DNA of 64,000 bases from Bacillus gobiensis (GCF_001278705.1 NZ_CP012600.1:2046190-2110189), one strand, 5' to 3'. Shown: positions 35,595-46,440, counted from the stretch's first letter. The notes: generated from the sequence alone by a model not told the origin. Made by a program: numbers and translations.

Positions 35595-35738
35595 TGATAT
35601 GAGAAAAAGGTCAGACCTCGGGTTTGATTTTTTTTTGTTTATTCCACAAGATATCTCGTTTTTTTACACGCGTTAATCAAAATTGGTTCCTTTCTCTTTG
35701 CGTTGTGATAGCTTTTAAAAATTTTTTTCTCTTTCATT

Positions 35739-35888
35739 TCACCTTAAAATTGCAACGTATATAATTGATAAAACAGCACTTAATAACAATGATATAAGCC
35801 AATCTCTTTTTCCTGTCATCTTAAAAAGGATATTCAAAACTGAACTAATTCCAATCAATAGGAAGAAAAACATCATAATAAGATCCAT
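35739..35888 (-). CDS. 49-residue membrane protein of unknown function
   Basis: A small ORF with two hydrophobic helices (MDLIMMFFFLLIGISSVL..., then WLISLLLSAVLSIIYVAIL) separated by a basic loop (KMTGKRD). The ATG at 35888 follows GGGAGG and GAGG with normal spacing; an upstream in-frame ATG at 35939 lacks a site. I recognise no family with certainty. Confidence 0.6.
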   Translation of the reverse strand: MDLIMMFFFLLIGISSVLNILFKMTGKRDWLISLLLSAVLSIIYVAILR

Positions 35889-36059
35889 TTTCCTCAACCT
35901 CCCTTTGTTTAATATATCTCCCACTGAATGAAGTTTCATTTTATCCGAACCTTATTGATCATTAAGCATTTTACCAACAACACTGTAACGATTTATGCTT
36001 ATTTCTTTAAATATTACATTAACAGTTTCTTTAGGTGCATTACTCTTAAATCAGAAAGA

Positions 36060-36093
36060 AACTCGTAACAGAACATACATACCGTTACGAGTT
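36060..36093 (-). terminator. Terminator after the SDR gene
   Basis: AACTCGTAAC and GTTACGAGTT form a perfect 10-bp stem with a 14-nt loop, 11 bp past the SDR stop. The leftward flank is TTTCTTTCTG. Confidence 0.65.
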
Positions 36094-36103
36094 AAAGATT
36101 GAT

Positions 36104-36841
36104 TTAGCCCTGCGCAGTAGGACGGACGATAACCTCATTTACATCAACATCGACCGGCTGATCGATCGCGAAGGCGATAGCGCGTGCGATCGCCTTCGGT
36201 GACATTGCAATGTCCCGGTATTCTTCTAACTGAATTTTTATCTCCGAATCTGTCACACTTTCCGAAAAGCTTGTCCGCGTCATGCCAGGCGAAATGATCG
36301 TTACACGAAGATTATTGCCAGCTTCCTGACGCAACCCCTCAGAGATGGCACGTACGGCATACTTCGTGCCGGAATAGACTGATTGGTTTGGTACAGTCTT
36401 ATGTCCTGCTGTAGAAGCGGTGTTGACGAAATGCCCAATACCCTGTTTGCGGAAGACGGGTAGTGCTGCTGCGATGCCGTACAAAACCCCTTTAATGTTA
36501 ATGTCGATCATCCGCTCCCAATCCTCAACGCGCAGGTCGTCAAGGGGGGAAATGGGCATAACGCCAGCATTGTTTATGAGTACATCAACTTTTCCGTGGG
36601 TATTTACAGCGTGTTTCACCAAATTTTCAACATCGTAGCGTTTTGACACATCTGTTACCTGATAGCTAGCTGAACCGCCATTTAAAGTGATGGAAGCGAC
36701 CAATTCTTCAAGGTTTTGTTTTCTTCTTGCGCCAACAACAACGTGAGCACCTTGCTCTGCCAACAAAGTTGCGGTTGCCTTTCCAATACCACTACTGGCG
36801 CCGGTAATGATAATGACTTTGTCTTTAATATTTGACATCAT
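36104..36841 (-). CDS. SDR family oxidoreductase
   Basis: A 245-residue short-chain dehydrogenase. It has the NAD(P)-binding TGASSGIGKATA near 13-24, an Arg-rich stretch (GARRKQN) after the second strand that favours NADP(H), NNAGV near 89, and catalytic Ser-Tyr-Lys (NTASTAG... YSGTKYAV). Close to the B. subtilis YwfD/YdaD class in appearance; the substrate is unknown. It is divergent from a MerR regulator with shared operator sequences, so probably under its control. Confidence 0.88.
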   Translation of the reverse strand: MMSNIKDKVIIITGASSGIGKATATLLAEQGAHVVVGARRKQNLEELVASITLNGGSASYQVTDVSKRYDVENLVKHAVNTHGKVDVLINNAGVMPISPLDDLRVEDWERMIDINIKGVLYGIAAALPVFRKQGIGHFVNTASTAGHKTVPNQSVYSGTKYAVRAISEGLRQEAGNNLRVTIISPGMTRTSFSESVTDSEIKIQLEEYRDIAMSPKAIARAIAFAIDQPVDVDVNEVIVRPTAQG

Positions 36842-36877
36842 AGCATCTCCTTTATTAGATATTAGAAGTTCTACTTC

Positions 36878-36908
36878 ATGGTAAATTATTATTGTTACTA
36901 TAAGTCAA
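36878..36908 (-). promoter_or_regulatory. SDR promoter with 19-bp spacer and MerR half-site
   Basis: Leftward TTGACT (36903-36908) and TACCAT (36878-36883) are spaced 19 bp. The spacer starts with TATAGTAACAATA (36890-36902), which differs by one base from the palindrome in the merR promoter. Long spacers are a mark of MerR-activated promoters. Confidence 0.55.
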
Positions 36909-36971
36909 GCGCTAATATTTTTATAAGTAAAACATGATTAAACAGATGTTTTTGGTATTTTATTTTCCTTT

Positions 36972-37002
36972 TTGATACGATTCAATGTATAGTAACTATA
37001 AC
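36972..37002 (+). promoter_or_regulatory. merR promoter with 19-bp spacer and TATAGTAACTATA operator
   Basis: TTGATA (36972-36977) and TATAAC (36997-37002) are spaced 19 bp. The palindrome TATAGTAACTATA occupies 36988-37000. It is a probable autoregulatory site of the MerR protein. Confidence 0.6.
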
Positions 37003-37020
37003 TGAAAAGAGGAGAGTTAT

Positions 37021-37398
37021 ATGACATATTCGATGAAATATGTGATGAATCATTTAAATGTGTCTGCTAATACACTTAGATATTATGAAAAAGAAGGGAT
37101 TTTAAAAAATATTTCTCGTGATTCTAGTGGTCGAAGAATATATAACGATGAAAATATTGAGTCGATAAATTTCATTCGTATTCTAAGATTGACTGGAATG
37201 TCTATCGCCAACATAAGGAAGTATTTCGAACTTTACGAATTAGGAGATGATACATTATTACAAAGAAAAGAAATGATGATGCAACATAAATCAAGAGTAA
37301 AGAATAAAATTAATGAGTATCTTAATTATTTAGATGTTATTAGTTATAAAGCAGCTATGTATGAACTCAAAGAAAAAGAATATAGACAAAAAATTTAG
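37021..37398 (+). CDS. MerR family transcriptional regulator
   Basis: A 125-residue MerR regulator. The N-terminal winged helix shows NTLRYYEKEGIL near 17-28, and SRDSSGRRIYNDENIESINFIRILRLTGMSI is typical of the wing and second HTH. A coiled-coil dimer helix ends the protein (KIKNEYLNYL-like). There is no Cys cluster for metal sensing, so it more likely senses an organic compound or aldehyde. Divergent from an SDR gene, a known pairing for redox or aldehyde stress regulators. Confidence 0.88.
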   Translation: MTYSMKYVMNHLNVSANTLRYYEKEGILKNISRDSSGRRIYNDENIESINFIRILRLTGMSIANIRKYFELYELGDDTLLQRKEMMMQHKSRVKNKINEYLNYLDVISYKAAMYELKEKEYRQKI

Positions 37399-37449
37399 TC
37401 CTATTAAAGCTGCAGTAACATAATAAAACTGAATGCTTATTAAAACGAT

Positions 37450-37497
37450 AAGAATCCATTTTGATCAAACTTTTTTCAAAATGGATTCGTTTTATTA
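37450..37497 (+). terminator. Terminator after merR
   Basis: GAATCCATTTTGA and TCAAAATGGATTC form a 13-bp stem, followed by GTTTTATTAT. Confidence 0.8.
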
Positions 37498-37531
37498 TGT
37501 CGCTTGCTTAAATTTATAAATTTATAAGCAA

Positions 37532-37562
37532 AAAAGCTTGCCAGGGTCTACCCGGCAAGCTT
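37532..37562 (-). terminator. Terminator of pheST
   Basis: Leftward, AAGCTTGCCGGGT and a matching CCTGGCAAGCTT arm form a GC-rich stem followed by TTTTTTGC, just past the pheT stop. Confidence 0.85.
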
Positions 37563-37565
37563 CCT

Positions 37566-39983
37566 TTAATGTCTTAATTTTGCTTGATATGTTTCTTCCA
37601 ACGTATTCAGTACGTTTTGATGGATGTTTGTTACTTCTTCTTCAGTTAGCGTTTGCTCAGGGTTCAGGTAGGTCAATGAAAAGGCGATTGATTTTTTGCC
37701 TGCTTCGACATGCTCGCCTTCGTATACATCAAATACCTTTACTTCTTTAAGAAGAGTTCCTCCTGTTTCTGAAATAACTTTTTCCAGCTGTCCGCTTGAT
37801 ATTGTTTGATCAACGACGAGTGCTATATCCCTTGTCACCGATGGATATCTTGGAATTGTCGTGTACAAAAGTCCGCCTGTTTCTACAGTGAGCAGAGCAT
37901 TCAGGTCAAGCTCAAAGACGTAGGTTTCGTTCAAGTCGAGCTCTTTTTCATAGCTAGGGTGAAGCTGCCCGACAAAGCCGATTGATTTCTTCCTAAAATA
38001 AATTTCAGCCGTGCGGCCCGGATGGAGGTCTTTTTTGTTCGCCTGTACATATTCAATCTCGTCGAGTACGTCAAGCTTGCTGAACAAGCCCTCTGTGATT
38101 CCTTTTATGACATAAAAATCGGCTGCTTTTTTCTCGCCCTGCCACAGCTGTTTGTGCCACAACCCGGTAACAAGACCTGCGACATGCTCTTTTTCTACTG
38201 GCTTAGCCCCTTCTTCTTCGGACAAATAAACTGAGCCGACTTCATAGAGCGCGACTGAATCCGCCTGCCTTGCAAGATTATAGGCCGCAGTATCAGCCAA
38301 ATGAGGAAGTAAGCTGTGCCTTAAAATGCTGCGTTCTTCACTCATCGGCATAGACAGCTTCGTTTGATACGATTTCTGAAGGGCAAAGGCTTCTACTTTC
38401 CGCTCATTCGTTAACGAATACGTAATCGCTTGGGACAATCCTGCGCCTTCCAAAAATCTTCTGACCTTTCTGCGGTTTGCCTGATATGGCGTTAAACCGG
38501 TTGTTGATAGAGAGCTGATAACAGGCAAAGTCGACGGAATGTTGTCATAGCCGTAGAGCCTTGCAACCTCTTCAATGAGGTCTTCTTCAATCGTAATATC
38601 TCCTCTTCTTGAAGGCACGGTCACGATCAGCACATTGTCTGCTTCTCCTGTTGAAAAGCCGAGTCTGCGAAAAATATCAACGATTTCTTCCTTTGAAATC
38701 GACATGCCAAGGACATTGTTGACCTTTTCAACAGACACATGCACATTATTAGCCTCTATCGTAAGGCTGTCTTGTTCCACGGTACCTGAAAGAACTTCAC
38801 CGCCGGCATATGCAGCAAGTAACGCAGCCGCGCGATCTGAAGCTAACCGTACCCGGCTTGGATCCAATCCTTTTTCAAACCTCATGCTTGATTCGCTTCG
38901 CAGTCCGAGGTCCTTCGATGCCTGACGAACGGTTTGACCGTCAAAATATGCTGACTCGAGCAGTACGGTTGTTGTCTGATCTGTTACTTCAGAATCTGCT
39001 CCGCCCATTACTCCCGCTACAGCTGCTGGAACAGAACCGTTTGTAATGACCAAGTGGCGTTCAGACAATGTACGTTCTTGATCATCCAACGTTTGAATCG
39101 CTTCATCTTGAAAAGCCTTGCGAACGACAATTTCAGAAGAGCCGAAAGCATCATAATCAAACGCATGGAGCGGCTGCCCGTATTCCAGCATGCAGAAGTT
39201 CGTCACATCAACGACGTTATTATGCGGCCTGATACCAGCGTTCATCAGCTTCGTTTGCATCCAAAGCGGCGATGGACCGATTTTCACATTTTTGATCACT
39301 TTTGCCGTGTAGAGCGGATTAGCCGATGGATCCTCAACCTTTACAGAGATATAATCGGAGGCTTTTTCCGAGCTGTTTTCATATAAAGCTTCAGGAAGAT
39401 TAACCTCACGATCTAAAATCGCAGCTACTTCATAAGCAACTCCGAGCATGCTTAAGCAATCCGAACGATTCGGAGTAAGTCCCAGCTCCAAGACTGCGTC
39501 ATCAAGCATAAGAGCCTCAATAGCGTCGGTGCCTGTCTCTGCATCGCCCGGAAAAACAAAGATTCCCTCCGCGTAATTTTTCGGTACGAGTTTGCCTTCA
39601 AATCCGATCTCCTGGAGCGAGCAGATCATTCCGTTCGAAACTTCGCCTCTGAGCTTGGCTTTTTTAATTTTGAAATTCCCAGGGAGAACTGCACCAACTG
39701 TGGCGACAGCAACCTTTTGTCCTTTAGCGACATTCGGCGCGCCGCAGATGATTTGAACAGGTTCTTCCTCTCCAAGGTCTACTAAACATTTATTTAATTT
39801 ATCGGCATTCGGGTGCTGCTCGCATTCAAGGACGTGTCCGACAACCAGACCTTTGATACCGTCACCCTTCCATTCAACAGCTTCCACCTCGATGCCGCTT
39901 CTCGTAATTTTTTCAGCTAACAGATCTGGTGTCATTCCTTCCAGATTGACATAATCTCCTAGCCACCTGTATGAAACTAACAT
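37566..39983 (-). CDS. pheT: Phenylalanine-tRNA ligase beta subunit
   Basis: Forms the (alpha-beta)2 synthetase with PheS; binds tRNA-Phe and edits Tyr-tRNA-Phe. 805 residues. It begins with [12 protein letters not shown], has an OB-like tRNA-binding domain ([19 protein letters not shown]), the B3/B4 editing domain ([21 protein letters not shown]) and a C-terminal anticodon-binding FDX domain ([13 protein letters not shown]). Follows pheS by 15 bp. Confidence 0.97.
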   Translation of the reverse strand: MLVSYRWLGDYVNLEGMTPDLLAEKITRSGIEVEAVEWKGDGIKGLVVGHVLECEQHPNADKLNKCLVDLGEEEPVQIICGAPNVAKGQKVAVATVGAVLPGNFKIKKAKLRGEVSNGMICSLQEIGFEGKLVPKNYAEGIFVFPGDAETGTDAIEALMLDDAVLELGLTPNRSDCLSMLGVAYEVAAILDREVNLPEALYENSSEKASDYISVKVEDPSANPLYTAKVIKNVKIGPSPLWMQTKLMNAGIRPHNNVVDVTNFCMLEYGQPLHAFDYDAFGSSEIVVRKAFQDEAIQTLDDQERTLSERHLVITNGSVPAAVAGVMGGADSEVTDQTTTVLLESAYFDGQTVRQASKDLGLRSESSMRFEKGLDPSRVRLASDRAAALLAAYAGGEVLSGTVEQDSLTIEANNVHVSVEKVNNVLGMSISKEEIVDIFRRLGFSTGEADNVLIVTVPSRRGDITIEEDLIEEVARLYGYDNIPSTLPVISSLSTTGLTPYQANRRKVRRFLEGAGLSQAITYSLTNERKVEAFALQKSYQTKLSMPMSEERSILRHSLLPHLADTAAYNLARQADSVALYEVGSVYLSEEEGAKPVEKEHVAGLVTGLWHKQLWQGEKKAADFYVIKGITEGLFSKLDVLDEIEYVQANKKDLHPGRTAEIYFRKKSIGFVGQLHPSYEKELDLNETYVFELDLNALLTVETGGLLYTTIPRYPSVTRDIALVVDQTISSGQLEKVISETGGTLLKEVKVFDVYEGEHVEAGKKSIAFSLTYLNPEQTLTEEEVTNIHQNVLNTLEETYQAKLRH

Positions 39984-39998
39984 GGATTTCTCCTCCTT

Positions 39999-41033
39999 TT
40001 ACGCCTGCTTGAATTGAGATAAAAACCGGATATCGTTTGTGTAAAAATGGCGAATATCATCAATGCCGTACTTCAGCATGGCAATTCTCTCCTGTCCCAT
40101 CCCGAACGCAAATCCTTGGTACTCGTTCGAATCAAATCCTGACATTTCCAGCACATTCGGGTGTACCATGCCGGCGCCGAGCACTTCGATCCAGCCTGTT
40201 TGCTTACAAACCGAGCAGCCTTTGCCGCCGCATTTAAAGCACGATACGTCCACCTCAACAGATGGTTCTGTAAACGGGAAAAAGCTTGGACGCAATCTGA
40301 TTTCGCGGTCTTCACCAAACATTTTTTTCGCAAATAATTCAAGCGTCCCTTTCAGATCACTCATACTGATGTTTTTATCGACAACGAGCCCTTCGATTTG
40401 ATTAAACTGATGGGAATGAGTGGCATCATCATTATCTCTTCGGTACACCTTGCCGGGGCAGATAATTTTTACAGGACCTTTCCCTTTATGCTTCTCAAGT
40501 GTGCGAACTTGAATCGGGGATGTTTGTGTACGAAGCAGGGTGTCCGCCGTAATATAAAAGCTGTCCTGCATATCGCGTGCCGGGTGCTCTTTTGGCAGAT
40601 TTAATGCTTCAAAATTGTAGTAATCGGTTTCTACTTCAGGTCCTTCTTCTACCGTATATCCCATGCTGATAAATAAATCCTCGAGCTCCTCTGTCACGAT
40701 CGTCAGCGGGTGTCTTGCCCCTAATTTGACAGGGCTTCCGGGCAGTGTGACATCAATGGCTTGCTCTTCCAATTTCTTTGCGATTTCTGCTTGCTCAAGC
40801 GCTTCGTTTTTTTCAGAAATGGCTGAAGCAATCGATTCCCGAACTTCATTGGCGAGCGCCCCCATGACAGGTCTTTCTTCCGCTGAGAGCTTGCCCATCC
40901 CGCGCAGAACCTCGGTAATCGGCCCTTTTTTTCCAAGATAGGCTACTCGCACTTCGTTGACTTCTTTTAAAGAGTCCGCCGAAGTGATTTTATCAAGAGC
41001 TTCTTTTTCAAGCTGTTTTAACTCTTCCTTCAT
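39999..41033 (-). CDS. pheS: Phenylalanine-tRNA ligase alpha subunit
   Basis: Catalytic class II subunit that activates phenylalanine. 344 residues. An N-terminal coiled coil precedes the core, with motif 2 ([21 protein letters not shown]) near 200-220, a Zn-like Cys cluster ([17 protein letters not shown]) and motif 3 ([17 protein letters not shown]). Controlled by a T-box leader upstream. Its start at 41033 has a GGAGGA ribosome site. Confidence 0.97.
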   Translation of the reverse strand: MKEELKQLEKEALDKITSADSLKEVNEVRVAYLGKKGPITEVLRGMGKLSAEERPVMGALANEVRESIASAISEKNEALEQAEIAKKLEEQAIDVTLPGSPVKLGARHPLTIVTEELEDLFISMGYTVEEGPEVETDYYNFEALNLPKEHPARDMQDSFYITADTLLRTQTSPIQVRTLEKHKGKGPVKIICPGKVYRRDNDDATHSHQFNQIEGLVVDKNISMSDLKGTLELFAKKMFGEDREIRLRPSFFPFTEPSVEVDVSCFKCGGKGCSVCKQTGWIEVLGAGMVHPNVLEMSGFDSNEYQGFAFGMGQERIAMLKYGIDDIRHFYTNDIRFLSQFKQA

Positions 41034-41079
41034 TGTTTCATCCTCCTTATGCTTAAAACCGTAATTATTTATTCAACAA

Positions 41080-41340
41080 AAAAACGCCCCTCTTCAAAAA
41101 AAGGGACGTTTGTGGCCGCGGTACCACCCTTAAACCAAAGACATGCCTTTGGTAGCTTCATTGACATAACGAAAGATTGCTCTTCCGGTTCACCTTTACA
41201 CAAACGATGTGGTCCCGGTGACAACTCAAGAGGTGAAAAGTTATTATTTTTTCCATAAAATGCTTTCAGTCAGCGGCATTTATTCCCTGTATGGAGACGA
41301 ATAATAACAAGTCCTCTATCACGGTTTTTAAAATATTACC
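41080..41340 (-). ncRNA. T-box leader of pheST
   Basis: Leftward, the antiterminator consensus AGGGTGGTACCGCGG (complement of 41117-41130) is followed by the terminator stem AAACGTCCC...GGGGCGTTTTTTT (about 41083-41113). The upstream 200 nt can form stem I. Uncharged tRNA-Phe should pair with the T-box and allow read-through into pheS. The specifier codon was not placed with certainty. Confidence 0.92.
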
Positions 41341-41381
41341 TTTATTATAGTGAAAGAGTGATTTAGTTGCAATACCAAACC

Positions 41382-42128
41382 TTACCCATTTAGATGATAG
41401 AGCAAAATTCCTGCAGCAACGGCAACATTTAACGATTCCGATTGCCCATAAATCGGTACATATAAATTTTGGTCGCTCTTTTCCAATAACTCAGGATCTA
41501 CACCAGCCCCTTCGTTTCCAACGATTAAAGCAAATTGATCGCTGGGGTTGATTTGATTATAGCTGACCGCATCCTGAAGAGCGGTGCCGAATATAGATAT
41601 TCCCTGCTTTTTTAATTGATCTGTAAATTCGAGAAGATCTCTTTTTTCAAGCAAAAGATGAAAATGCGACCCTTGCGCCGAGCGAAGTGTTTTCGAATTA
41701 TACGCGTCAACCGTCCCTTTGCCGAGAATCACTCCATCGATCCCCGCAGCATCAGCTGTCCGAATGATCGTCCCTAGATTGCCGGGATCCTGTACAGCAT
41801 CTACTAATAACCATTTTTCCCCCTTCACTTCAGGTGAACGCTGCATTTGGCAAACAGCCGCAATCTGCTGCGGGGTTTCTGTTTCTGAAATTGCTAAAAA
41901 GGCATCTTCGCTTACAACGTAACAATTAATCTGAGGATTCAAATCTTTCGGCAGGTTCGTTTGATCCGTCAAAATGAGTTCTTTGACAGCTCCCTCTGAT
42001 TTTAAGGCCTCTTCTACCAGATGAAAGCCCTCGACTAAAAAGGTGTTTGTTCTGTCGCGCTCTTTTTTTGTGTGAAGCTTTTTCCACTCTTTCACTTTTT
42101 GATTTTTCGCCGATTCAATGTATTTCAC
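41382..42128 (-). CDS. ysgA: SpoU/TrmH family RNA methyltransferase YsgA
   Basis: A 248-residue RNA 2'-O-ribose methyltransferase of the SpoU type, using SAM. The C-terminal knotted domain shows the three family motifs: VDAVQDPGNLGTIIRTADAAG near 107-127, FALIVGNEGAGV near 202-213, and PIYGQSESLNVAVAAGILL at the end. The N-terminal substrate-binding domain begins NQKVKEWKKL. The target (probably 23S rRNA) is not proven. Lies between pheS and sspI. Confidence 0.93.
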   Translation of the reverse strand: MKYIESAKNQKVKEWKKLHTKKERDRTNTFLVEGFHLVEEALKSEGAVKELILTDQTNLPKDLNPQINCYVVSEDAFLAISETETPQQIAAVCQMQRSPEVKGEKWLLVDAVQDPGNLGTIIRTADAAGIDGVILGKGTVDAYNSKTLRSAQGSHFHLLLEKRDLLEFTDQLKKQGISIFGTALQDAVSYNQINPSDQFALIVGNEGAGVDPELLEKSDQNLYVPIYGQSESLNVAVAAGILLYHLNG

Positions 42129-42252
42129 GTTTCTTTTCTCCTTTTTCGTTCACGGTTAAGCTTATTCTATCTTATCTTAAGTTACATACATAATAAACCT
42201 GAATATGAGAAACAATACATCTATAAAAGCTACATAAAAGGAGAAGATTGTG

Positions 42253-42465
42253 ATGGATTTAAATTTGAGAAAAGCCGTCATTGCCAATGTCACAGGAAAT
42301 GATCAAGAGCAGATCGAACACACGATTGTTGACGCCATCCAAAGCGGCGAGGAAAAAATGCTTCCCGGACTTGGTGTTTTGTTTGAGGTCTTATGGCAGC
42401 ATGCATCGGATACCGACAAAAGCGAAATGCTGGAAACACTTGAAAACGGATTAAAGCCTGAATAA
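42253..42465 (+). CDS. sspI: Small acid-soluble spore protein I
   Basis: A 70-residue minor spore protein made in the forespore under sigma-G in B. subtilis. Starts [13 protein letters not shown] and is acidic toward the C-terminus ([11 protein letters not shown]). ATG at 42253 (a GTG lies one codon upstream) follows AAAGGAGAAG. Divergent from ysgA. Confidence 0.93.
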   Translation: MDLNLRKAVIANVTGNDQEQIEHTIVDAIQSGEEKMLPGLGVLFEVLWQHASDTDKSEMLETLENGLKPE

Positions 42466-42471
42466 CAGATT

Positions 42472-42505
42472 AAAGCCGCTTCCATTAATAGGAGCGGCTT
42501 TAATT
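42472..42505. terminator. Bidirectional terminator between sspI and cstA
   Basis: TTAAAGCCGCT and AGCGGCTTTAA-type arms form a stem flanked by ATTTTTTT rightward and the complementary run leftward. It serves both converging genes. Confidence 0.85.
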
Positions 42506-42508
42506 TTT

Positions 42509-44305
42509 TTATCCTGGAATCGATGCTTCATAACGAAGATCAGGATTTTTCAAGATTTCTGCCCATTTCTTAATTGCTGTTCCCATAATGACAAGGCCGA
42601 GCGCGAGCATAATGATCGATAAAATTCCGTTTAATACACTGTATCCAGCAGCTTCCGGATTCAGATACACATTTTTCACCATCCAGTAGCCGGCATAATT
42701 GACTGTTACGTATAAATAAGCAAGCGGAATAAGACACGTCAGCATATAACGCCGTTTATCGGCAATTTTCAAAATCACCGTTGCACCGATAATCAGCCCT
42801 ACTGAAGCCATCAGCTGGTTGGAAACACCAAATAAGGCCCAAATCGATCCAATATCACCTGAATAAAGAAGATACCCCCACATAAAGCAAGCTAAAGCAC
42901 TCGCAAAAATAGAAGCCGGAATAGAGTCGGTTTTTTTCAACGGTTTATAGACCTCGCCGAAAAAGTCTTGAATCAAGTATCTTGCCACCCTAGTTCCCGC
43001 ATCAATCGCTGTTAAAATAAACACAGCTTCGAACATAATAACAAATTGGAAAAAGAATGAGGCAAGATTGCTGAAAAATGGGAGCCCTGTGAAAATGTAG
43101 CTCATGCCTACCGCCAGTGTAACCGCACCACCTGTTCTTCCTTCCAAGTCTAGTCCAATTTCCCGGCTAAGCTCTGGCAGATGCTGGACAGTCATCCCAA
43201 GAGTGCTGAAAACTTCAGGTGAAGAATTAATCGCAAAATAGTCTGCCGGCTGCAAGGCAGTTGCAGCGATCAAAGCCATGATTCCGACAAGGCACTCTAC
43301 AAGCATTGCACCGAAGCCGACGACTTTAATATCACTCCATTTGTTCAGCATTTTTGGCGTTGTTCCGGATCCAACGAATGCGTGAAATCCCGAAATCGCT
43401 CCGCAGGCGATCGTGATCGAAATAAACGGCCAAACAGGTCCCGCAAGCACTGGTCCGCCTCCATTTACAAACTGAGTAAATGCCGGAAAATGAATCGATG
43501 GATTAACGATAAATACACCAATGATTAGAGCAATAAAAACTCCAATCTTCATAAAACTGCTTAAATAATCCCGAGGCGCAAGCAAAAGCCACACAGGAAG
43601 CGCCGCCGCAAAAAAAGCATAAACCGGAAGTGCAATTGCAAGCACTTTCGTATCAAGAGTCAACAGATCTCCCAATGCCGTCCCTTGAATTGCCGGACCT
43701 AAAAAAACACCGATCATTAATAATATAAATCCTACGGTAGAAGCAAGCTTTAAATTCCCTGTTTTTTTGTAGTAAATCCCTACCCCCATTGCAATTGGGA
43801 TTGTAATTCCCACGGCAAAGGTTCCCCATGGGTTTCTTTCTAACGCATGAAGGACAACCATGGATAATCCCGCCATTGTGATGACGATAATAAATAACAT
43901 GGCAAGACCAGTGCAAAAGCCCGCCACCGGTCCGAGCTCATCCTTCGCCACCTCTGAAAGCGATTTTCCTTTCTTGCGCATGGAAGCCAATAGAACAACA
44001 GCGTCATGTACGGCTCCCCCAATTACAGCTCCGATTAAAAGCCACAGCAGCCCTGGCAAATATCCAAACTGCGCGGCCAGTATCGGACCAACAAGCGGTC
44101 CCGCTGCAGCAATTGCCGCAAAATGATGACCGAAGGATACCCATTTATTCGTCGGCACATAATCCTTGCCATCCTCAAATGTATGCGCAGGCGTTGGTTT
44201 TGCATCATCGAGTTTCATTACTTTTACCGCCATAAATGTCCCATATAAACGGTAAGCGATCATTAAGATACACATTGAAGCAATTACAATTGTGATCGCG
44301 TTCAT
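42509..44305 (-). CDS. cstA: Carbon starvation protein CstA
   Basis: A 598-residue membrane transporter with about 15 helices of the CstA/BtsT family. Family motifs include GHHFAAIAAAGPLVGPILAAQFGYLP near 60-85, GAVHDAVVLLASMRKKGKSL, and FHAFVGSGTTPKMLNKW. Related proteins import pyruvate in E. coli and have been linked to peptides in B. subtilis. Monocistronic here, with terminators on both sides. Confidence 0.94.
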   Translation of the reverse strand: MNAITIVIASMCILMIAYRLYGTFMAVKVMKLDDAKPTPAHTFEDGKDYVPTNKWVSFGHHFAAIAAAGPLVGPILAAQFGYLPGLLWLLIGAVIGGAVHDAVVLLASMRKKGKSLSEVAKDELGPVAGFCTGLAMLFIIVITMAGLSMVVLHALERNPWGTFAVGITIPIAMGVGIYYKKTGNLKLASTVGFILLMIGVFLGPAIQGTALGDLLTLDTKVLAIALPVYAFFAAALPVWLLLAPRDYLSSFMKIGVFIALIIGVFIVNPSIHFPAFTQFVNGGGPVLAGPVWPFISITIACGAISGFHAFVGSGTTPKMLNKWSDIKVVGFGAMLVECLVGIMALIAATALQPADYFAINSSPEVFSTLGMTVQHLPELSREIGLDLEGRTGGAVTLAVGMSYIFTGLPFFSNLASFFFQFVIMFEAVFILTAIDAGTRVARYLIQDFFGEVYKPLKKTDSIPASIFASALACFMWGYLLYSGDIGSIWALFGVSNQLMASVGLIIGATVILKIADKRRYMLTCLIPLAYLYVTVNYAGYWMVKNVYLNPEAAGYSVLNGILSIIMLALGLVIMGTAIKKWAEILKNPDLRYEASIPG

Positions 44306-44381
44306 AACACCATCCCCCTTTTGCTTGTTCTCTTTTCACTATACCACAACATTGTAAGCGTGTTCATGGATAAAATTTAAA

Positions 44382-44408
44382 AACCTCTCCTAAAAAAGGA
44401 GAGGAGCT
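44382..44408 (-). terminator. Terminator after ysdC
   Basis: Leftward, CTCTCCT and AGGAGAG pair across TTTTT and are followed by GTTTTTAAATTTT. Located directly past the ysdC stop. Confidence 0.8.
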
Positions 44409-44409
44409 A

Positions 44410-45498
44410 TCAGTCTTCATAGGTAAGCTTGTGAACAGTTTCGCTATCAAGCCGTTTGATCACTTCAACAAGCAGTTTGACCGCATTTTCATAATCATCG
44501 CGATGAAGCATAGCCGCATGTGTATGAATGTAACGGGTAGCAATTGTGATAGAGAGTGCAGGAACTCCGTTTGCTGTCAAATGAATCGAACCTGAGTCTG
44601 TGCCTCCTCCGGCAATTGATTCATACTGATACGGGATTCCGGTTTCATCAGCTGCTCCGACTACAAGCTCCCTAAGACCTTTATGAGAAATCATTGAGGC
44701 ATCGTAAAGGATAATTTGCGGCCCTTTCCCCATTTTGCTTTGTGCTTCTTTCTCTGATATCCCCGGAGTATCCCCAGCTATCCCTACATCAACAGCAAAC
44801 CCGATGTCAGGCTGAATCGTATTTGCCGCAGTTTTTGCCCCGCGGAGCCCGACCTCTTCCTGAACTGTTCCTACCCCGTAGACAACGTTCGGATGATCCA
44901 CACCCTTCAGGCCTTTCAAAACATCAATGGCGATCGCACAGCCGATCCGGTTATCCCAAGCTTTGGCTAGAAGAAATTTTTCATTGTTCATTACAGTGAA
45001 TTCAAAATACGGAACGATTTGATCACCGGGCAGTACACCCCACTCCATCGCTTCTTCCCTGCTTGTTGCACCGATATCTATAAACATATCCTTGATGTCC
45101 ACAGGCTTTTTTCGTGCTTCAGGAGGCAAAATGTGCGGAGGCTTCGAGCCGATGACACCTGTGATGTCTCCTTTTTTCCCTACAATTGTTACACGCTGGG
45201 CAAGCATCACCTGTGACCACCATCCGCCAGTCGTTTGAAAGCGAATGAAGCCCTTGTCATCAATTTGCGTCACCATAAAACCTACTTCGTCCAAGTGACC
45301 GGCGATCATAATTTTTGGGCCGCCTTCTTTTCCGGTCTTTTTCGCAATTAGGCTTCCCAGCCGGTCCGTCGTCACTTCATCAGAAAAAGGTTCGATATAT
45401 GACCTCATGACCTTTCTCGGTTCGCTTTCATTTCCAGGAATCCCTTTTGCGTCAGTTAACTCCTTAAGCATTTTCAATGTTTCATCCAGTTTAGCCAT
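44410..45498 (-). CDS. ysdC: M42 family aminopeptidase YsdC
   Basis: A 362-residue di-metal aminopeptidase (glutamyl aminopeptidase/endoglucanase-like, M42). Metal ligands are visible in [11 protein letters not shown] near 64-74, [10 protein letters not shown] near 178-187, [10 protein letters not shown] near 212-221, [13 protein letters not shown] near 233-245 and [11 protein letters not shown] near 322. Forms large tetrahedral assemblies in homologues. Located between cstA and a decayed accessory patch. Confidence 0.93.
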   Translation of the reverse strand: MAKLDETLKMLKELTDAKGIPGNESEPRKVMRSYIEPFSDEVTTDRLGSLIAKKTGKEGGPKIMIAGHLDEVGFMVTQIDDKGFIRFQTTGGWWSQVMLAQRVTIVGKKGDITGVIGSKPPHILPPEARKKPVDIKDMFIDIGATSREEAMEWGVLPGDQIVPYFEFTVMNNEKFLLAKAWDNRIGCAIAIDVLKGLKGVDHPNVVYGVGTVQEEVGLRGAKTAANTIQPDIGFAVDVGIAGDTPGISEKEAQSKMGKGPQIILYDASMISHKGLRELVVGAADETGIPYQYESIAGGGTDSGSIHLTANGVPALSITIATRYIHTHAAMLHRDDYENAVKLLVEVIKRLDSETVHKLTYED

Positions 45499-45720
45499 TT
45501 ATGTATAACCTCCCTTTTCTTTATGATCCTTATTATACAGAAACACGGCAGACTCATTCGACTAATTGCTTTTTAGATAAGAAAATTTTTTATAAGGCCC
45601 AGTATATCTTGTATATAACGGAAGAAAAAATAGGAAGGCGATCTCCTTCCTCCCTTACACTTACACGATCCGACATAGCACACTGTCCTCTCTTTAGATT
45701 CATTTAATTTCACCTTGTTT

Positions 45721-46440
45721 TTAGTCAGTAATAGTTATACCAATTCTTTTTATATGTGGACCCTTATTTTTGATTTTATTGATTGAAAATGCACCTATTT
45801 CTTTTGTTGATTACACGTGAGTGCCGCCACACGCTTGTTCATCTAGATCACTGATAGCTACAAACCTAATAGTTTGTATGGAGGATGGCAGTAAATTGAT
45901 AACAGTCTTGGTGGAGCCTGGGGTTTTCTCAACCTCTTCTCTTGGAAGGCTGCGAGTTGAAATCAAATGATTTTCTTCTATAATTTCATGAATATCTTTT
46001 TCCATTATAGCGAAATAGTCTTCTGGAACAGCCCCTTCAAATTTAATATCAATTCTCACTCGATTATCCTCATAAATCTCATTACTTGTAGCTAAAGCTC
46101 CGAATTCATTATAAAGATGGCCCGCAATGACATGTAAAAGAGTATGGTACCTCATAAATCTGTATCGTCGATCCCAATTGATTTGGGCTGTTACCTCTCC
46201 TACAGATAGGTTTGTAGCATCATCTAGGTAATGAACAATTTCACCCTGTTCTCTTTTTACTTGTGTAACTTCGAATTCATAATCTCCTTGCTTTAAAACA
46301 CCTGTATCAAACGGTTGTCCCCCGCCAGTTGGATAAAAACAGTCTGGTTTAAAATTACTTTATTATCGCTAATTTCTTTAATAACGGTTTTACAACTAAC
46401 TTGTCTGATAACTGTTCTCTAAAAATAATTCTTTTTCCAT
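45721..46440 (-). pseudogene. Disabled alanyl-tRNA editing protein (AlaX)
   Basis: Reading frames can be joined into a complete AlaX-type protein that hydrolyses mischarged Ser- or Gly-tRNA-Ala. It has MEKELFLENSYQTS, YPTGGGQPFDTG, the zinc motif RYHTLLHVIAGH and ACGGTHV. Three lesions break it: a 4-bp AGTT duplication (46394-46401), a one-base loss in a T-run (46335-46339), and a TAA stop directly after CGGTHV (45811-45813), where the frame then continues for 36 residues. The largest open piece is 45811-46155. It lies 14 bp after a broken lysE. The ribosome site AAGGAG is intact, so decay seems recent. Confidence 0.85.
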
